From the NCBI GenBank assembly GCA_937897665.1, contig CALCPB010000379.1:1-24088 (forward strand): a stretch of 24,088 nt of DNA. Direction: 5' to 3'. Of this stretch, positions 9,129 to 16,332 are shown in pieces. The position numbers and the translations under genes were made by a program. The notes under the pieces were generated by a model, which saw only the letters and a program-made list of their open reading frames with translations, did not search any database and had not been told where the DNA came from. This DNA is from an uncultured Halomicronema sp. Lineage in GTDB: Bacteria; Cyanobacteriota; Cyanobacteriia; Phormidesmidales; Phormidesmidaceae. How positions within the stretch are numbered: the first letter of the stretch is position 1; every line of letters starts with the position of its first letter.

Positions 9129-10658
9129 GTGCTTTATCTGGCTGAGGTTCAAAAAAAGTCTGGTGGCTTCATCGGTGGCGGTAAGGCAGACTTTAAGCTT
9201 CTGGCCTGTCAACGAGGTGATACCTGGACAGGGGTCCCTGGCGAAGAAGTGATTGCGGCACCTGACGATGCCAACTACAACGCTGGAGCGTTGGTGATGG
9301 TAGAACTGTCTAACAACCGCCAAGTGCAGCGTCATTACGACGCTGGTCGGCCGCTGGTCGGCATTTTGCAAAATTTTTCTAACCAAGCGAAAAAATCTAA
9401 ATCTCAAGAAGAAGAGATTGATCAGTGGAAACAGTCTTTGACCTTTCAAAGTCAAGAACTGAACCGCCGCGAGCTCGAACTTGAAACTCGTCAAGAACAG
9501 GTTGAGCAGGCCGAAGCCGATCTGGAGCAGTTGGATGCTCAACGTCAAGAAATCGAGGCATCTCAGCAAGAGCTCGACAAGATCAAAGAGGATCTTGACC
9601 GCAAGCATGAAGAGTTGCAGGGGGCGTGGGATCACTTAAACGGTGAGGTGCGACGATTTGACGAGCGCCAAGAAAATGCGGCTCAACAAGCCGGCTTAGA
9701 CGAAACCCAGATCAATCAACTGCAAGAAGCCTTAGAGCGTTTGACCAATGCCGTGACGCCAACAGAAGGCGTGCGCGAGCAGCTAAATTTAGCCTATGAC
9801 TTGGTCAATCAGCAGCAGACCGCCCTGGCTGAGCGCCAGCAATCGCTAGAAGACCAGCAGCAACTCTTAGAAGAGCGGCGCCAGCAGCTGCAACAAGACC
9901 ACGAAGCCCTGACTGAACGCTGGCATCAATGGCATGATGCGGAATCGGCTTTAAACACGCGGCGGGCCGATTTGAAATTTCAACAGCAGCTGTTAGTCAG
10001 TAAGCAAGCTCATATGCAAGGGTTATCTCAACAGTTGCAGTTGCAAAGTAACCTATATCAGCAGGTGTATGAGCTGCTCAACACCTCAGACAAGGTACGT
10101 CTTAGTAACAAGGTCGATGTTGGAGCGCTCGATGCGCTGCCATTGGAAGAGCTGCAGAAGACGGTCTCTGATTTAGAGAAAGATTTGGAAAAAGTTTCAC
10201 GGTTTGTGAACGACCAAGAAGAGGAATTGACGCTAGAGCAGCAAGCGATCGACGAGCTGCAGCAGAAAATTGAGCAAGCTAACGAATTCGATCGCCTGCA
10301 GCTAGCGGCAGAACTCACCGATGAGCAAGATCGCTATCAGATGCTGAACGAAACGTTGGTCGGTCAGCGACGTAATCTATTAGAGCGAGAAGAAGTTCTG
10401 AGTCAGCATCAAGCAGTGTTGCGTCGCCGTCAGGGGCTAGCGGCGGAAGAAACGCCGGTCAATGTCGTGGATTTAGAGCCGATCTTGAAGCAAATTGACG
10501 GCTCACGACAGCAGACCTCGGAAACGCTTCAGCAGGCTGAAGCAGAAATCAAAGAAATACAGGCTCAAATTGAAGCGCTGAAACAAGAAATTGAACAACA
10601 GTCCAACGAACAGGCGACTGGCCGAGAAGAGCTGAAACAGCAGGATGGCAACCTCTAG
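9129..10658 (+). CDS. hmpF: Pilus motility taxis protein HmpF, major N-terminal part ending at an in-frame amber codon
   Basis: The product starts MLYLAEVQKKSGGFIGGGKA, followed by FKLLACQRG and VPGEEV, the conserved opening of cyanobacterial HmpF. Residues about 1-85 form this globular head; the rest is an almost unbroken Gln/Glu/Leu coiled coil. In Nostoc punctiforme HmpF is required for type IV pilus-driven motility of hormogonia. The GTG start has AGAGGAAG about 8 nt upstream. The frame ends at TAG (10656-10658) after 509 residues, but the same frame continues as coiled coil for 76 more codons, so the gene is probably truncated by a CAG-to-TAG change. It faces away from the PatA-type gene of the chemotaxis operon, which fits a shared role. 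Family assignment is from remembered family sequence features. Confidence 0.88.
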   Translation: MLYLAEVQKKSGGFIGGGKADFKLLACQRGDTWTGVPGEEVIAAPDDANYNAGALVMVELSNNRQVQRHYDAGRPLVGILQNFSNQAKKSKSQEEEIDQWKQSLTFQSQELNRRELELETRQEQVEQAEADLEQLDAQRQEIEASQQELDKIKEDLDRKHEELQGAWDHLNGEVRRFDERQENAAQQAGLDETQINQLQEALERLTNAVTPTEGVREQLNLAYDLVNQQQTALAERQQSLEDQQQLLEERRQQLQQDHEALTERWHQWHDAESALNTRRADLKFQQQLLVSKQAHMQGLSQQLQLQSNLYQQVYELLNTSDKVRLSNKVDVGALDALPLEELQKTVSDLEKDLEKVSRFVNDQEEELTLEQQAIDELQQKIEQANEFDRLQLAAELTDEQDRYQMLNETLVGQRRNLLEREEVLSQHQAVLRRRQGLAAEETPVNVVDLEPILKQIDGSRQQTSETLQQAEAEIKEIQAQIEALKQEIEQQSNEQATGREELKQQDGNL

Positions 10659-10889
10659 ACTCAAGAGGCCGAGGTGGGAGTCATTGATGGTCGCGTCCAA
10701 CTGCTGACGGAACTGCTCGCCCCCCTGCAGGAAAAAGCTGACGGGATGCGCCAGAAACTGGACGATATGACCGCATCTTTGTCACAGGTGCAAGAAGCCA
10801 GCGACTATCAACTGCAGGCGATCGCGGAGGTCAAGCAGTTAGTGTCAACCCTGGCTGCGGGCGACCCTTCACAAGCGGTATCGGCCTAA
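10659..10889 (+). pseudogene. hmpF: Severed C-terminal piece of HmpF
   Basis: This stretch is in exactly the same frame as hmpF and starts right after its TAG. It encodes 76 residues (TQEAEVGVIDGRVQLLTELL, then amphipathic helix with Gln/Leu/Lys heptads to SQAVSA) and a TAA. Composition and coiled-coil pattern match the preceding part, and the joined length of about 586 residues is what I expect for the family. A GTG at 10674 with AAGAGG a few bases upstream could in principle restart translation and give a 71-residue peptide. Whether it is expressed by readthrough, restart or not at all cannot be told from the sequence; a sequencing error is also possible. Confidence 0.75.
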
Positions 10890-10920
10890 TTGACTAAATG
10901 GCCCCTGTTCACATTGCAGC

Positions 10921-10936
10921 CTGACTTTTCAGTCAG
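10921..10936 (+). terminator. Small stem-loop after hmpF
   Basis: CTGACT, a TTTC loop and AGTCAG form a perfect 6-bp stem about 30 bp after the hmpF stop. It is short and has no T tract, so it is at best a weak terminator. Confidence 0.25.
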
Positions 10937-11014
10937 TCATACGCTAGGGACTGTCCGCCTTAACCCCAGCTATCTGTGAGAGGATGAGGATTGGCGTTAT
11001 CGCTGAACTCGCAT

Positions 11015-11233
11015 ATGTCTGAGCCAGTCATTTGGGTGAACGAGCAAATTGATCCTTGCGGGATTTTATATTCCTGCATTGCCTGCGTGGATGAGCAGCA
11101 GGCAAAGGACTGTTACGAATCTTTTTTAGCAAATCTCACCCCAGAGCAAAAAGCATCCGGCTGGGTAGTGCAGATGCGATCTGTCCCTTCGTGGGATGAG
11201 GTGCCCGTGAGCGCTTTAAAACTTAGTTATTGA
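11015..11233 (+). CDS. Small hypothetical protein (72 aa)
   Basis: From ATG 11015 the product begins MSEPVIWVNEQIDPCGILYS and has 72 residues. It contains CGILYSCIACVDEQQAKDCY (four Cys within 20 residues) and ends in PVSALKLSY. There is no signal peptide or membrane segment. I do not recognise the family. The composition looks like a real soluble protein of alpha/beta type, and SFLANLTPEQKASGWVVQMR resembles a folded amphipathic segment. An in-frame TTG at 10991 would add eight residues. No clear ribosome site is present. The last 7 bp overlap the end of the opposing gene, so the two are convergent with no room for a terminator. Confidence 0.55.
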   Translation: MSEPVIWVNEQIDPCGILYSCIACVDEQQAKDCYESFLANLTPEQKASGWVVQMRSVPSWDEVPVSALKLSY

Positions 11234-11562
11234 TGGCGATTGAGGTCAACCAGCGTTTGACTTAACACGCGGACGGGTTCGGTTGCCTCGGCAGAAAACA
11301 AGGAGAGATCAATTGGCCCCCAACTATGGTGGGCACTCTCTGCCAGATCAAGTAACAAAGGATCGCGCAGACGAATGCGACCGGGGGCGCGCAGCACCAA
11401 TAACGGAACCTGAGACTGGCCCGCTTCTGCAATCAAAGTCCACTCGCAGGTGTTCAGCCAAGCTTGTACTGGACGCGTCAGTCGCTCTTTGAATTCACTG
11501 AGGCGGTAGTGCTGAGCTAAGACATCGCGCCAGCAGTAGCTAAATTCGGCTGGTGTTGTCAT
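11227..11562 (-). CDS. Hypothetical protein (111 aa), probably cyanobacterial
   Basis: The preferred ATG (11560-11562) gives a 111-residue soluble protein starting MTTPAEFSYCWRDVLAQHYR, then LSEFKERLTRPVQAWLNTCEW and a beta-like stretch VPLLVLRAPGRIRLRDPLLL. The frame is open for 48 more codons upstream (to 11706), but that part is low in order and lacks the look of a conserved domain. No family is recognised and no catalytic motif is seen. The coding region meets the 72-residue gene tail to tail with a 7-bp overlap. AGGAATAGG lies about 20 nt upstream of the start, too far for a normal ribosome site. Confidence 0.5.
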   Translation of the reverse strand: MTTPAEFSYCWRDVLAQHYRLSEFKERLTRPVQAWLNTCEWTLIAEAGQSQVPLLVLRAPGRIRLRDPLLLDLAESAHHSWGPIDLSLFSAEATEPVRVLSQTLVDLNRHQ

Positions 11563-11880
11563 GGATATACCTGGATGACCTATTCCTGAGTTTAGCTTTC
11601 CCCGCTGGAGCGATCTGTTAAATCTATCTATATGGTCAATAAGCTTAAAATTTGTTCTGAATTCAGATCTGTTGTTCATCTGGTGTTCATTGCTTTCGGT
11701 AGCCAATCTATCAGTCGGTATTCCTCAGCATCTTGTGCACATGGACTGCCCTAACGGTGAAGGTGAGTGATAGCCGATAAAGCCGTGAACCGTGATATCT
11801 CCGTACTGTGTCTGCACCAACGTAGGGTTGGACTGCTAGCCCAGACTATCGACGATGTATGACGATGTATAAGGGTGAGG

Positions 11881-11901
11881 CATAATTGAAATGAAATTAT
11901 G
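11881..11901. promoter_or_regulatory. Inverted repeat upstream of the AraC-family gene
   Basis: CATAATT and AATTATG form a perfect 7-bp inverted repeat with a 7-nt spacer, 25 bp before the start of the regulator gene. The left arm could also serve as a -10 element (CATAAT). A direct repeat of GACGATGTAT lies just before it at 11851-11870. It may be an operator for autoregulation; this is inference only. Confidence 0.35.
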
Positions 11902-11926
11902 TTGTATTTAAGAGCCCATCAATACG

Positions 11927-12862
11927 TTGGTTGTAGTGAAGAAGTCATTCTCTAGATCTCAAGCACTAGCAACTCATCGTGCTCTGACAATAGATTTCAC
12001 TCAAGAGCGTGAAGTCATACAAATCTTGCCTTCAGGAGCATTGCTTTCAAGCCAGCCAGGACAATGGAGTGGAGTTCATCTAAGCTACTATCACCATCCT
12101 GCCTACGAAATTTCGACGATCACCTCTCAACACCACTTAGTCTTGATTCATTTAGAAGCAGCGACTCAAGTGGAGCAATGGTTGGGCACCCAATATCAAA
12201 AACATCATTATCAAGTCGGCAGCGTTCTGGTTATTCCGGCTCATACCCCTCACTGTGCAAATTGGGATGCCGAAAATCGCTACTTGATTCTGAGTCTTGA
12301 GCCGAGTACATTCCTCCAAGCCGCGAGATCGGCTAGTGACAGCAATGCATTTGAGCTAGTTCCGCATTTTACTGCTACGGATCCGTTAGTGCACGGCATC
12401 GGTTTATCACTCAAAGCTGAACTTGAGTCAGGCAATCTGGGAGGGCAATTATATGCTGATACCCTGTGCGCGACGCTTTTTGCCCATCTGCTGCGCCACT
12501 ACACAGCGCAGAAAGCCAGCGTGTCCACTCAACCCAGAGGGCTGCCCCGTTATCGACTGCGGCAAATTATTGAGCATATAGATACTCACCTTGACCAAGG
12601 CCTGACCCTGGCAGAACTGGCGGTGATCGCTCAATTGAGTCCTAACTACTTCACCCGTTTGTTTAAGCAATCGACCGGACTTACCCCCCATCAGTATGTG
12701 ATCCACCAGCGAGTTGAGCGGGCAAAACGCCTTTTACTCAAGGGAGAAATCGCGATCGCCGAAATTGCGCTAGAAGTAGGATTTGCCCACCAAAGTCATC
12801 TCAATCGCCACTTTAAGCAGTGGGTGGGTGTGACTCCCAAAGCTTTTATCAATAATCAGTGA
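11927..12862 (+). CDS. AraC-family transcriptional regulator
   Basis: The 311-residue protein has an N-terminal cupin-like sensing half (residues about 30-140, with SYYHHPAYEISTITSQHHLV and VLVIPAHTPHCANW) and a C-terminal AraC/XylS double helix-turn-helix at about 208-306. The latter shows GLTLAELAVIAQLSPNYFTR LFKQ and, in the second motif, IAEIALEVGFAHQSHLNRHF followed by GVTPKAF. Such proteins activate promoters on sensing a small molecule. No ATG is near the start: TTG 11927 or GTG 11936 are the candidates and neither has a strong ribosome site. The azoreductase and MATE genes follow on the same strand, so they are its probable targets. Confidence 0.9.
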   Translation: MVVVKKSFSRSQALATHRALTIDFTQEREVIQILPSGALLSSQPGQWSGVHLSYYHHPAYEISTITSQHHLVLIHLEAATQVEQWLGTQYQKHHYQVGSVLVIPAHTPHCANWDAENRYLILSLEPSTFLQAARSASDSNAFELVPHFTATDPLVHGIGLSLKAELESGNLGGQLYADTLCATLFAHLLRHYTAQKASVSTQPRGLPRYRLRQIIEHIDTHLDQGLTLAELAVIAQLSPNYFTRLFKQSTGLTPHQYVIHQRVERAKRLLLKGEIAIAEIALEVGFAHQSHLNRHFKQWVGVTPKAFINNQ

Positions 12863-12887
12863 GAATGTGCAAAAAATCGGAGAAAAC

Positions 12888-12898
12888 GGCAAGATGCC
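12888..12898. promoter_or_regulatory. Short dyad between the AraC-family gene and the azoreductase gene
   Basis: GGCA-AGA-TGCC, a 4-bp dyad, lies 79 bp before the azoreductase start, in the position where an activator of the AraC class could bind. It is short and could be chance. Confidence 0.22.
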
Positions 12899-12976
12899 TG
12901 GTTTTATGCTTCTGCATACTCTAGTTATCTGCTGATTTCTTCTCGATTGAATTGTTAATCAAGGGCCTAATTGCAC

Positions 12977-13588
12977 ATGTCACATATTTTGCACCTTGAC
13001 TCTAGCCCACGGGGGAGTCGTTCAATTTCGCGTGCTCTCACACAGGAATTTATCTCACATTGGGTGAAGCATCATCCACAAGATACGGTGACTTACCGAG
13101 ATGTGGGAAAACATCCAATCCCTCCTGTCGATGAAGCCTGGATCGCCGGTGCGTTCAGCAAGACTGAAGTTTTATCCTCCGAACTTGCGAATGCTTTACA
13201 GCTCTCAGACGAACTGATTACTGAGGTGTTGAAGGCGGATCGCTATGTGTTTGGGGTACCCATGTATAACTTCAATATTCCAGCGAATTTCAAATCCTAT
13301 ATCGATCAGGTTGTCCGTATCAATCGCACCTTTACTCCCGCTTGGAAAGGTTTGTTGAAGCATAAGAAAATGCTGATTCTTAGCACCCGAGGTAGTCGTT
13401 ATGCAGCTGGAACAGACCTCATTAGATACGACTTTCAAGAACCTTACCTGCGCACGGTTTTTGGCTTTATTGGTGTAAGTGATATCACGTTTATTTATGC
13501 TGAGGGTTTGAATGATGGAGAAAAAGTGCGTCAGCAATCGCTCGCCCAAGCTCGCGATTTAATTCAGCAAATGATCACAACTTGGTAG
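12977..13588 (+). CDS. FMN-dependent NADH-azoreductase / NAD(P)H quinone reductase (AzoR family)
   Basis: The product of 203 residues begins MSHILHLDSSPRGSRSISRA, the typical phosphate-binding start of the flavodoxin-fold AzoR family (SSPRG...S binds FMN phosphate). Further marks are VFGVPMYNFNIPANFKSYID and the GLLKHKKMLILSTRGSRYA segment that contacts the isoalloxazine ring. These cytoplasmic homodimers reduce quinones and azo compounds by two electrons using NAD(P)H and are linked to thiol and electrophile stress. The ATG at 12977 is preferred over the TTG six bases upstream. It sits 114 bp after the AraC-family regulator and 25 bp before the MATE gene, which argues for co-transcription with the pump. 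Confidence 0.92.
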   Translation: MSHILHLDSSPRGSRSISRALTQEFISHWVKHHPQDTVTYRDVGKHPIPPVDEAWIAGAFSKTEVLSSELANALQLSDELITEVLKADRYVFGVPMYNFNIPANFKSYIDQVVRINRTFTPAWKGLLKHKKMLILSTRGSRYAAGTDLIRYDFQEPYLRTVFGFIGVSDITFIYAEGLNDGEKVRQQSLAQARDLIQQMITTW

Positions 13589-13613
13589 TGCGGGGAAAAA
13601 GACGAGATTGACC

Positions 13614-15029
13614 ATGACTTATCAAACTGAATCACTCCTCCCTGCCGCCAAAGTTGACGTGTGGGGCAAGCGCCGTGTGGATTATCGAGAGATCTTGCTG
13701 CTTGCCCTGCCATTATTTCTGAGTAGTGGTGTGCAAGCGGTTCTGAACCTCACTGACTCTTGGTTTATCGGACGCCTCTCGACGGATGCGATCGCCGCAA
13801 TGGGAGCGCTTTATTTTCTCATCCTGGTACTATTTGTGCTATTCGGCGGAGTCGGCATGTATGTGCAAACCTTAGTGGCTCAAGCTTATGGGGAGGGTAA
13901 GCCTCACCAGGCCGCCCAAGCAGTGGGAACTGGTTTTTGGAGCGCACTATTGCTCACCCCACTGTTTGTTGTGCTGGCTGTTTCAGGAGCCGAGTTGCTC
14001 AAGCTGTTTCAGTTCTCCCCAACCGTTGAGCAGTTCGCCATCGATTACTGGACACCCCGCCTTCTGGGATTAACAATCGCGATTATCAATTTAGGACTGA
14101 CTGCCTTCTTCAATGGCGTTGGCAAAACCACAATTACGCTGTGGGTATCGATCACCATTGCTCTCCTCAACGTGGTTTTGAATGAGGAGTTGATGTTTCA
14201 ATTAGGCATGGGTATGGCCGGGGCAGCATGGGCGACTACTCTTTCGCTCATGGCTGGCATGATGCTTTTCCTCTGGGTTTTTCTCAGCCGTAATATTCGT
14301 CAAGATTTCCAATCTCATCGTGTTTGGAATCCCCAATGGCCAACGATTCGCTATCTGTTTGCGGCAGGTCTTCCACTCGGGTTTCTCATGACTGCTGATT
14401 TGACTGGGATCGCTTTTTTCCAAATCATGCAGGTCAAACTCGGCGTTGTCCCAGGGGCTGCCACTCAGGTTGTCATGATGCTAACCTCAACAGCCTACAT
14501 GCCAACACTGGGTATCGCGCAGGCGGGAACCACACTGGTTGGGCAGTCAATTGGCGCGGGCAATCGTCGTTGGGCTCAGCGATTAGGCAATGTGGTGATC
14601 GCCCTATGCGTTATCTACGCCGTTACGGCAAACGTTGTGCTCGCACTCAACGGGCAATGGCTAATACCGCTCTTCGTCACCACTACTGATGGTCAGGTGG
14701 CAGCTGTCATTGCCCTGAGTCAGACATTACTCTGGGTCGCCATCGCCTACAACGCCTTTAATGCATTAAATATTGGTAGTGCCTTTTGCCTGCAGGGAAC
14801 TGGAGATGTCAGAATGCCGAGTCTCATTGCTGTCTTCTTAAGCTGGTTAGGCTTTGTACCGTTGACCCATATCCTGACTTTCGCTCCAGGGGAAGGGCTG
14901 GCTGATGGGTTACCACAATTCGGGTTTGGAGTATTTGGCGGCTGGACTGCCGCCACGTTGTTTACTGTGGTGCTGAGTTCATGCCTATTCTGGCGATGGC
15001 GATTTGGGAGTTGTAAAAAGTTAACTTGA
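13614..15029 (+). CDS. MATE-family multidrug/cation efflux protein
   Basis: A polytopic membrane protein of 471 residues with about twelve hydrophobic segments. The first carries LALPLFLSSGVQAVLNLTDS WFIGRLSTDAIAAMG, the MATE N-lobe signature, and the C-lobe shows the matching GIAQAGTTLVGQSIGAGNRR region. MATE pumps export drugs, dyes or metabolites in exchange for Na+ or H+. The ATG 13614 is preferred to a TTG 6 nt before it; GGGGAAAAAGACGAGA lies upstream as a loose ribosome site. The upstream neighbours are an AraC-family regulator and an azoreductase, suggesting an inducible detoxification unit in which reduced or electrophilic compounds are exported. The substrate cannot be told from the sequence. 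Confidence 0.92.
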   Translation: MTYQTESLLPAAKVDVWGKRRVDYREILLLALPLFLSSGVQAVLNLTDSWFIGRLSTDAIAAMGALYFLILVLFVLFGGVGMYVQTLVAQAYGEGKPHQAAQAVGTGFWSALLLTPLFVVLAVSGAELLKLFQFSPTVEQFAIDYWTPRLLGLTIAIINLGLTAFFNGVGKTTITLWVSITIALLNVVLNEELMFQLGMGMAGAAWATTLSLMAGMMLFLWVFLSRNIRQDFQSHRVWNPQWPTIRYLFAAGLPLGFLMTADLTGIAFFQIMQVKLGVVPGAATQVVMMLTSTAYMPTLGIAQAGTTLVGQSIGAGNRRWAQRLGNVVIALCVIYAVTANVVLALNGQWLIPLFVTTTDGQVAAVIALSQTLLWVAIAYNAFNALNIGSAFCLQGTGDVRMPSLIAVFLSWLGFVPLTHILTFAPGEGLADGLPQFGFGVFGGWTAATLFTVVLSSCLFWRWRFGSCKKLT

Positions 15030-15033
15030 ATGT

Positions 15034-15062
15034 AGAGTAAAGCCTGATTTTAGATTTACTCT
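15034..15062 (+). terminator. AT-rich stem-loop between convergent MATE and Nudix genes
   Basis: AGAGTAAA and TTTACTCT form a perfect 8-bp stem with a 13-nt loop, directly after the MATE stop and before the end of the opposing Nudix gene. It could work in both directions, but it is AT-rich and followed only by TCTC, so termination is uncertain. Confidence 0.4.
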
Positions 15063-15104
15063 TCTCACAAATCTCGCTTAATCAAAACAAGAATTGCTGG
15101 ACGC

Positions 15105-15593
15105 TCAATCCACTACAGTTCGCTGGGCTAAATAATCTTCAATATGTTGGGCGTGATCATGGGCCAAACTGAGCGTGGCTAGCTCTTGCCAGTGAAAGGC
15201 ATTAACCGCGAGCACTTCAGCCGGGTCGTTGATGCAGGGCGGACCTGTGGCAAAGACCTCGATCGCCACGCAGACTGAATGAAAACGACTGTCACGTTCG
15301 GGCGAAGAGTATACGCCCACTAGCCGCCCCATTTGAGAAATTTGCAGACCCGTTTCTTCTGCCAGTTCGCGGCGCACCGCAGCCGTGATGGTCTCGCCCC
15401 AGTCGATCAAGCCCCCCGGCAGCCCCCAAAGCCCAGAGTCGCGGCGCTGCATCAGCACCACGCTGCCATCAGGCATGATGGGAATCACGCAGACTCCCAG
15501 AATTGGACGCCGCAACAGAAGACCCAGCAAAACTCGGGCTGCCCGCTGCAGTGACTCGAACCAAATGAGGCCGCTGAATACCCCGTTAAGCAT
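15105..15593 (-). CDS. Nudix hydrolase
   Basis: The 162-residue product contains a perfect Nudix box at residues 61-83 (G61, E67, then R75-E76-L77, E79-E80, G82), which binds Mg2+ and catalyses hydrolysis of a nucleoside diphosphate linked to another group. The substrate cannot be assigned; [13 protein letters not shown] and [15 protein letters not shown] are typical of the ADP-ribose/NADH-like and housecleaning types. The frame is open further upstream, but that part overlaps the peroxiredoxin in another frame and reads as non-protein, so the ATG at 15591-15593 is chosen. This ATG overlaps the end of the peroxiredoxin gene by 8 bp (ATGCTTAA), which suggests translational coupling. Residues 5-40 are unusually hydrophobic for the family. 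Confidence 0.9.
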   Translation of the reverse strand: MLNGVFSGLIWFESLQRAARVLLGLLLRRPILGVCVIPIMPDGSVVLMQRRDSGLWGLPGGLIDWGETITAAVRRELAEETGLQISQMGRLVGVYSSPERDSRFHSVCVAIEVFATGPPCINDPAEVLAVNAFHWQELATLSLAHDHAQHIEDYLAQRTVVD

Positions 15594-16062
15594 CGGCAGC
15601 GAGCTCAGCAATATCTTTAAGCACTTCTTGGGCGTGGGGTTCGGGCTTAACCTTGCGATAAACCTTGGCGAGTTTGCCATCGGGCGCAATGATAAAGGTG
15701 CTGCGGGTAATGCCCATATATTCTTTACCCATGAACTTTTTGAGCCCATAGCTGCCGTACTGCTCGGCGATCGCCCCCCCTTCGTCAACTAACAGGGGAA
15801 ACGGCAACTCGTACTTCGTCGCAAATTTGGTGTGGGATTTGGCGTCATCGGTGCTGACGCCTAACACTACGACATCACTATTCTGATACTCCGCATAGGC
15901 GTCTCTAAAGCCACAGGCTTCTTTAGTGCAGCCTGGCGTATTGTCACGGGGGTAAAAATAGAGCACCACCCACTTGCCTTGCAAATCAGCAAGCTGAACA
16001 CTCTGGCCATCAGCATCAGGCAATTCAAACGGTGGTGCGGCATCGCCAGCAGTCAGGACCAT
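15586..16062 (-). CDS. Thioredoxin-dependent peroxiredoxin, BCP/PrxQ type
   Basis: The 158-residue protein has the PrxQ active site [14 protein letters not shown], with peroxidatic Cys45 and the close resolving Cys50 five residues on, preceded by VVLYFYPRD. Thr43 and Arg119 region ([13 protein letters not shown]) complete the peroxiredoxin catalytic set. It reduces H2O2 and organic peroxides at the expense of thioredoxin. No signal peptide is visible, so it is cytoplasmic. It is the first gene of a two-gene minus-strand unit with the Nudix hydrolase (8-bp overlap), which pairs peroxide removal with possible cleanup of damaged nucleotides. The upstream region is divergent from the oligopeptidase gene. 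The start has only a weak GAG upstream. Confidence 0.94.
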   Translation of the reverse strand: MVLTAGDAAPPFELPDADGQSVQLADLQGKWVVLYFYPRDNTPGCTKEACGFRDAYAEYQNSDVVVLGVSTDDAKSHTKFATKYELPFPLLVDEGGAIAEQYGSYGLKKFMGKEYMGITRSTFIIAPDGKLAKVYRKVKPEPHAQEVLKDIAELAADA

Positions 16063-16166
16063 AGAGACTCATTAGTGAAAGAACGTATTGACATCTTATA
16101 ACGCCCACACCGCAGTAAAGGTGCGCTAAAGTAAACCCATAACGAATTCGCCTTAGCAAGCATAAT

Positions 16167-16216
16167 CCCCTATTGGTTAGGGGTCGGAGACCCATGAGTT
16201 AAGGTGAAAACACCTT
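16167..16216 (+). promoter_or_regulatory. Cluster of small hairpins in the leader of the oligopeptidase gene
   Basis: Three perfect stems lie in 50 bp: CCCCTA/TAGGGG (16167-16183, 5-nt loop), GGGTC/GACCC (16181-16193, 3-nt loop) and AAGGTG/CACCTT (16201-16216, AAAA loop). The first two share GGG at 16181-16183 and cannot form together. They sit 117-166 bp before the chosen oligopeptidase start. No known riboswitch or small RNA family was recognised, and there is no T tract after them. Confidence 0.4.
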
Positions 16217-16332
16217 GAGAGCATATAGCAATGACATTGGCGAGCCGCTGCGTCAACGCATCAAGGCTGAGGTCATTGTTCTTAAAAACATCTCGATTTT
16301 TTCTGATCGTATCCACGCTACTTGAGAACGCT

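Noticed and set aside
9018..9635. Minus-strand ORF of 205 codons, Leu/Phe-rich
   Set aside because: It is antisense to the hmpF head and coiled coil; Gln/Glu codons read backwards give Leu and Phe.
15594..15788. Upstream extension of the Nudix frame
   Set aside because: It overlaps the peroxiredoxin coding region out of frame, and its translation is Ser/Pro/Lys-rich noise.
16231..16332. 34-codon N-terminal extension of the oligopeptidase
   Set aside because: Family members start near MSATVQINPM; the extension is unlike a signal or domain and lies in the leader region.
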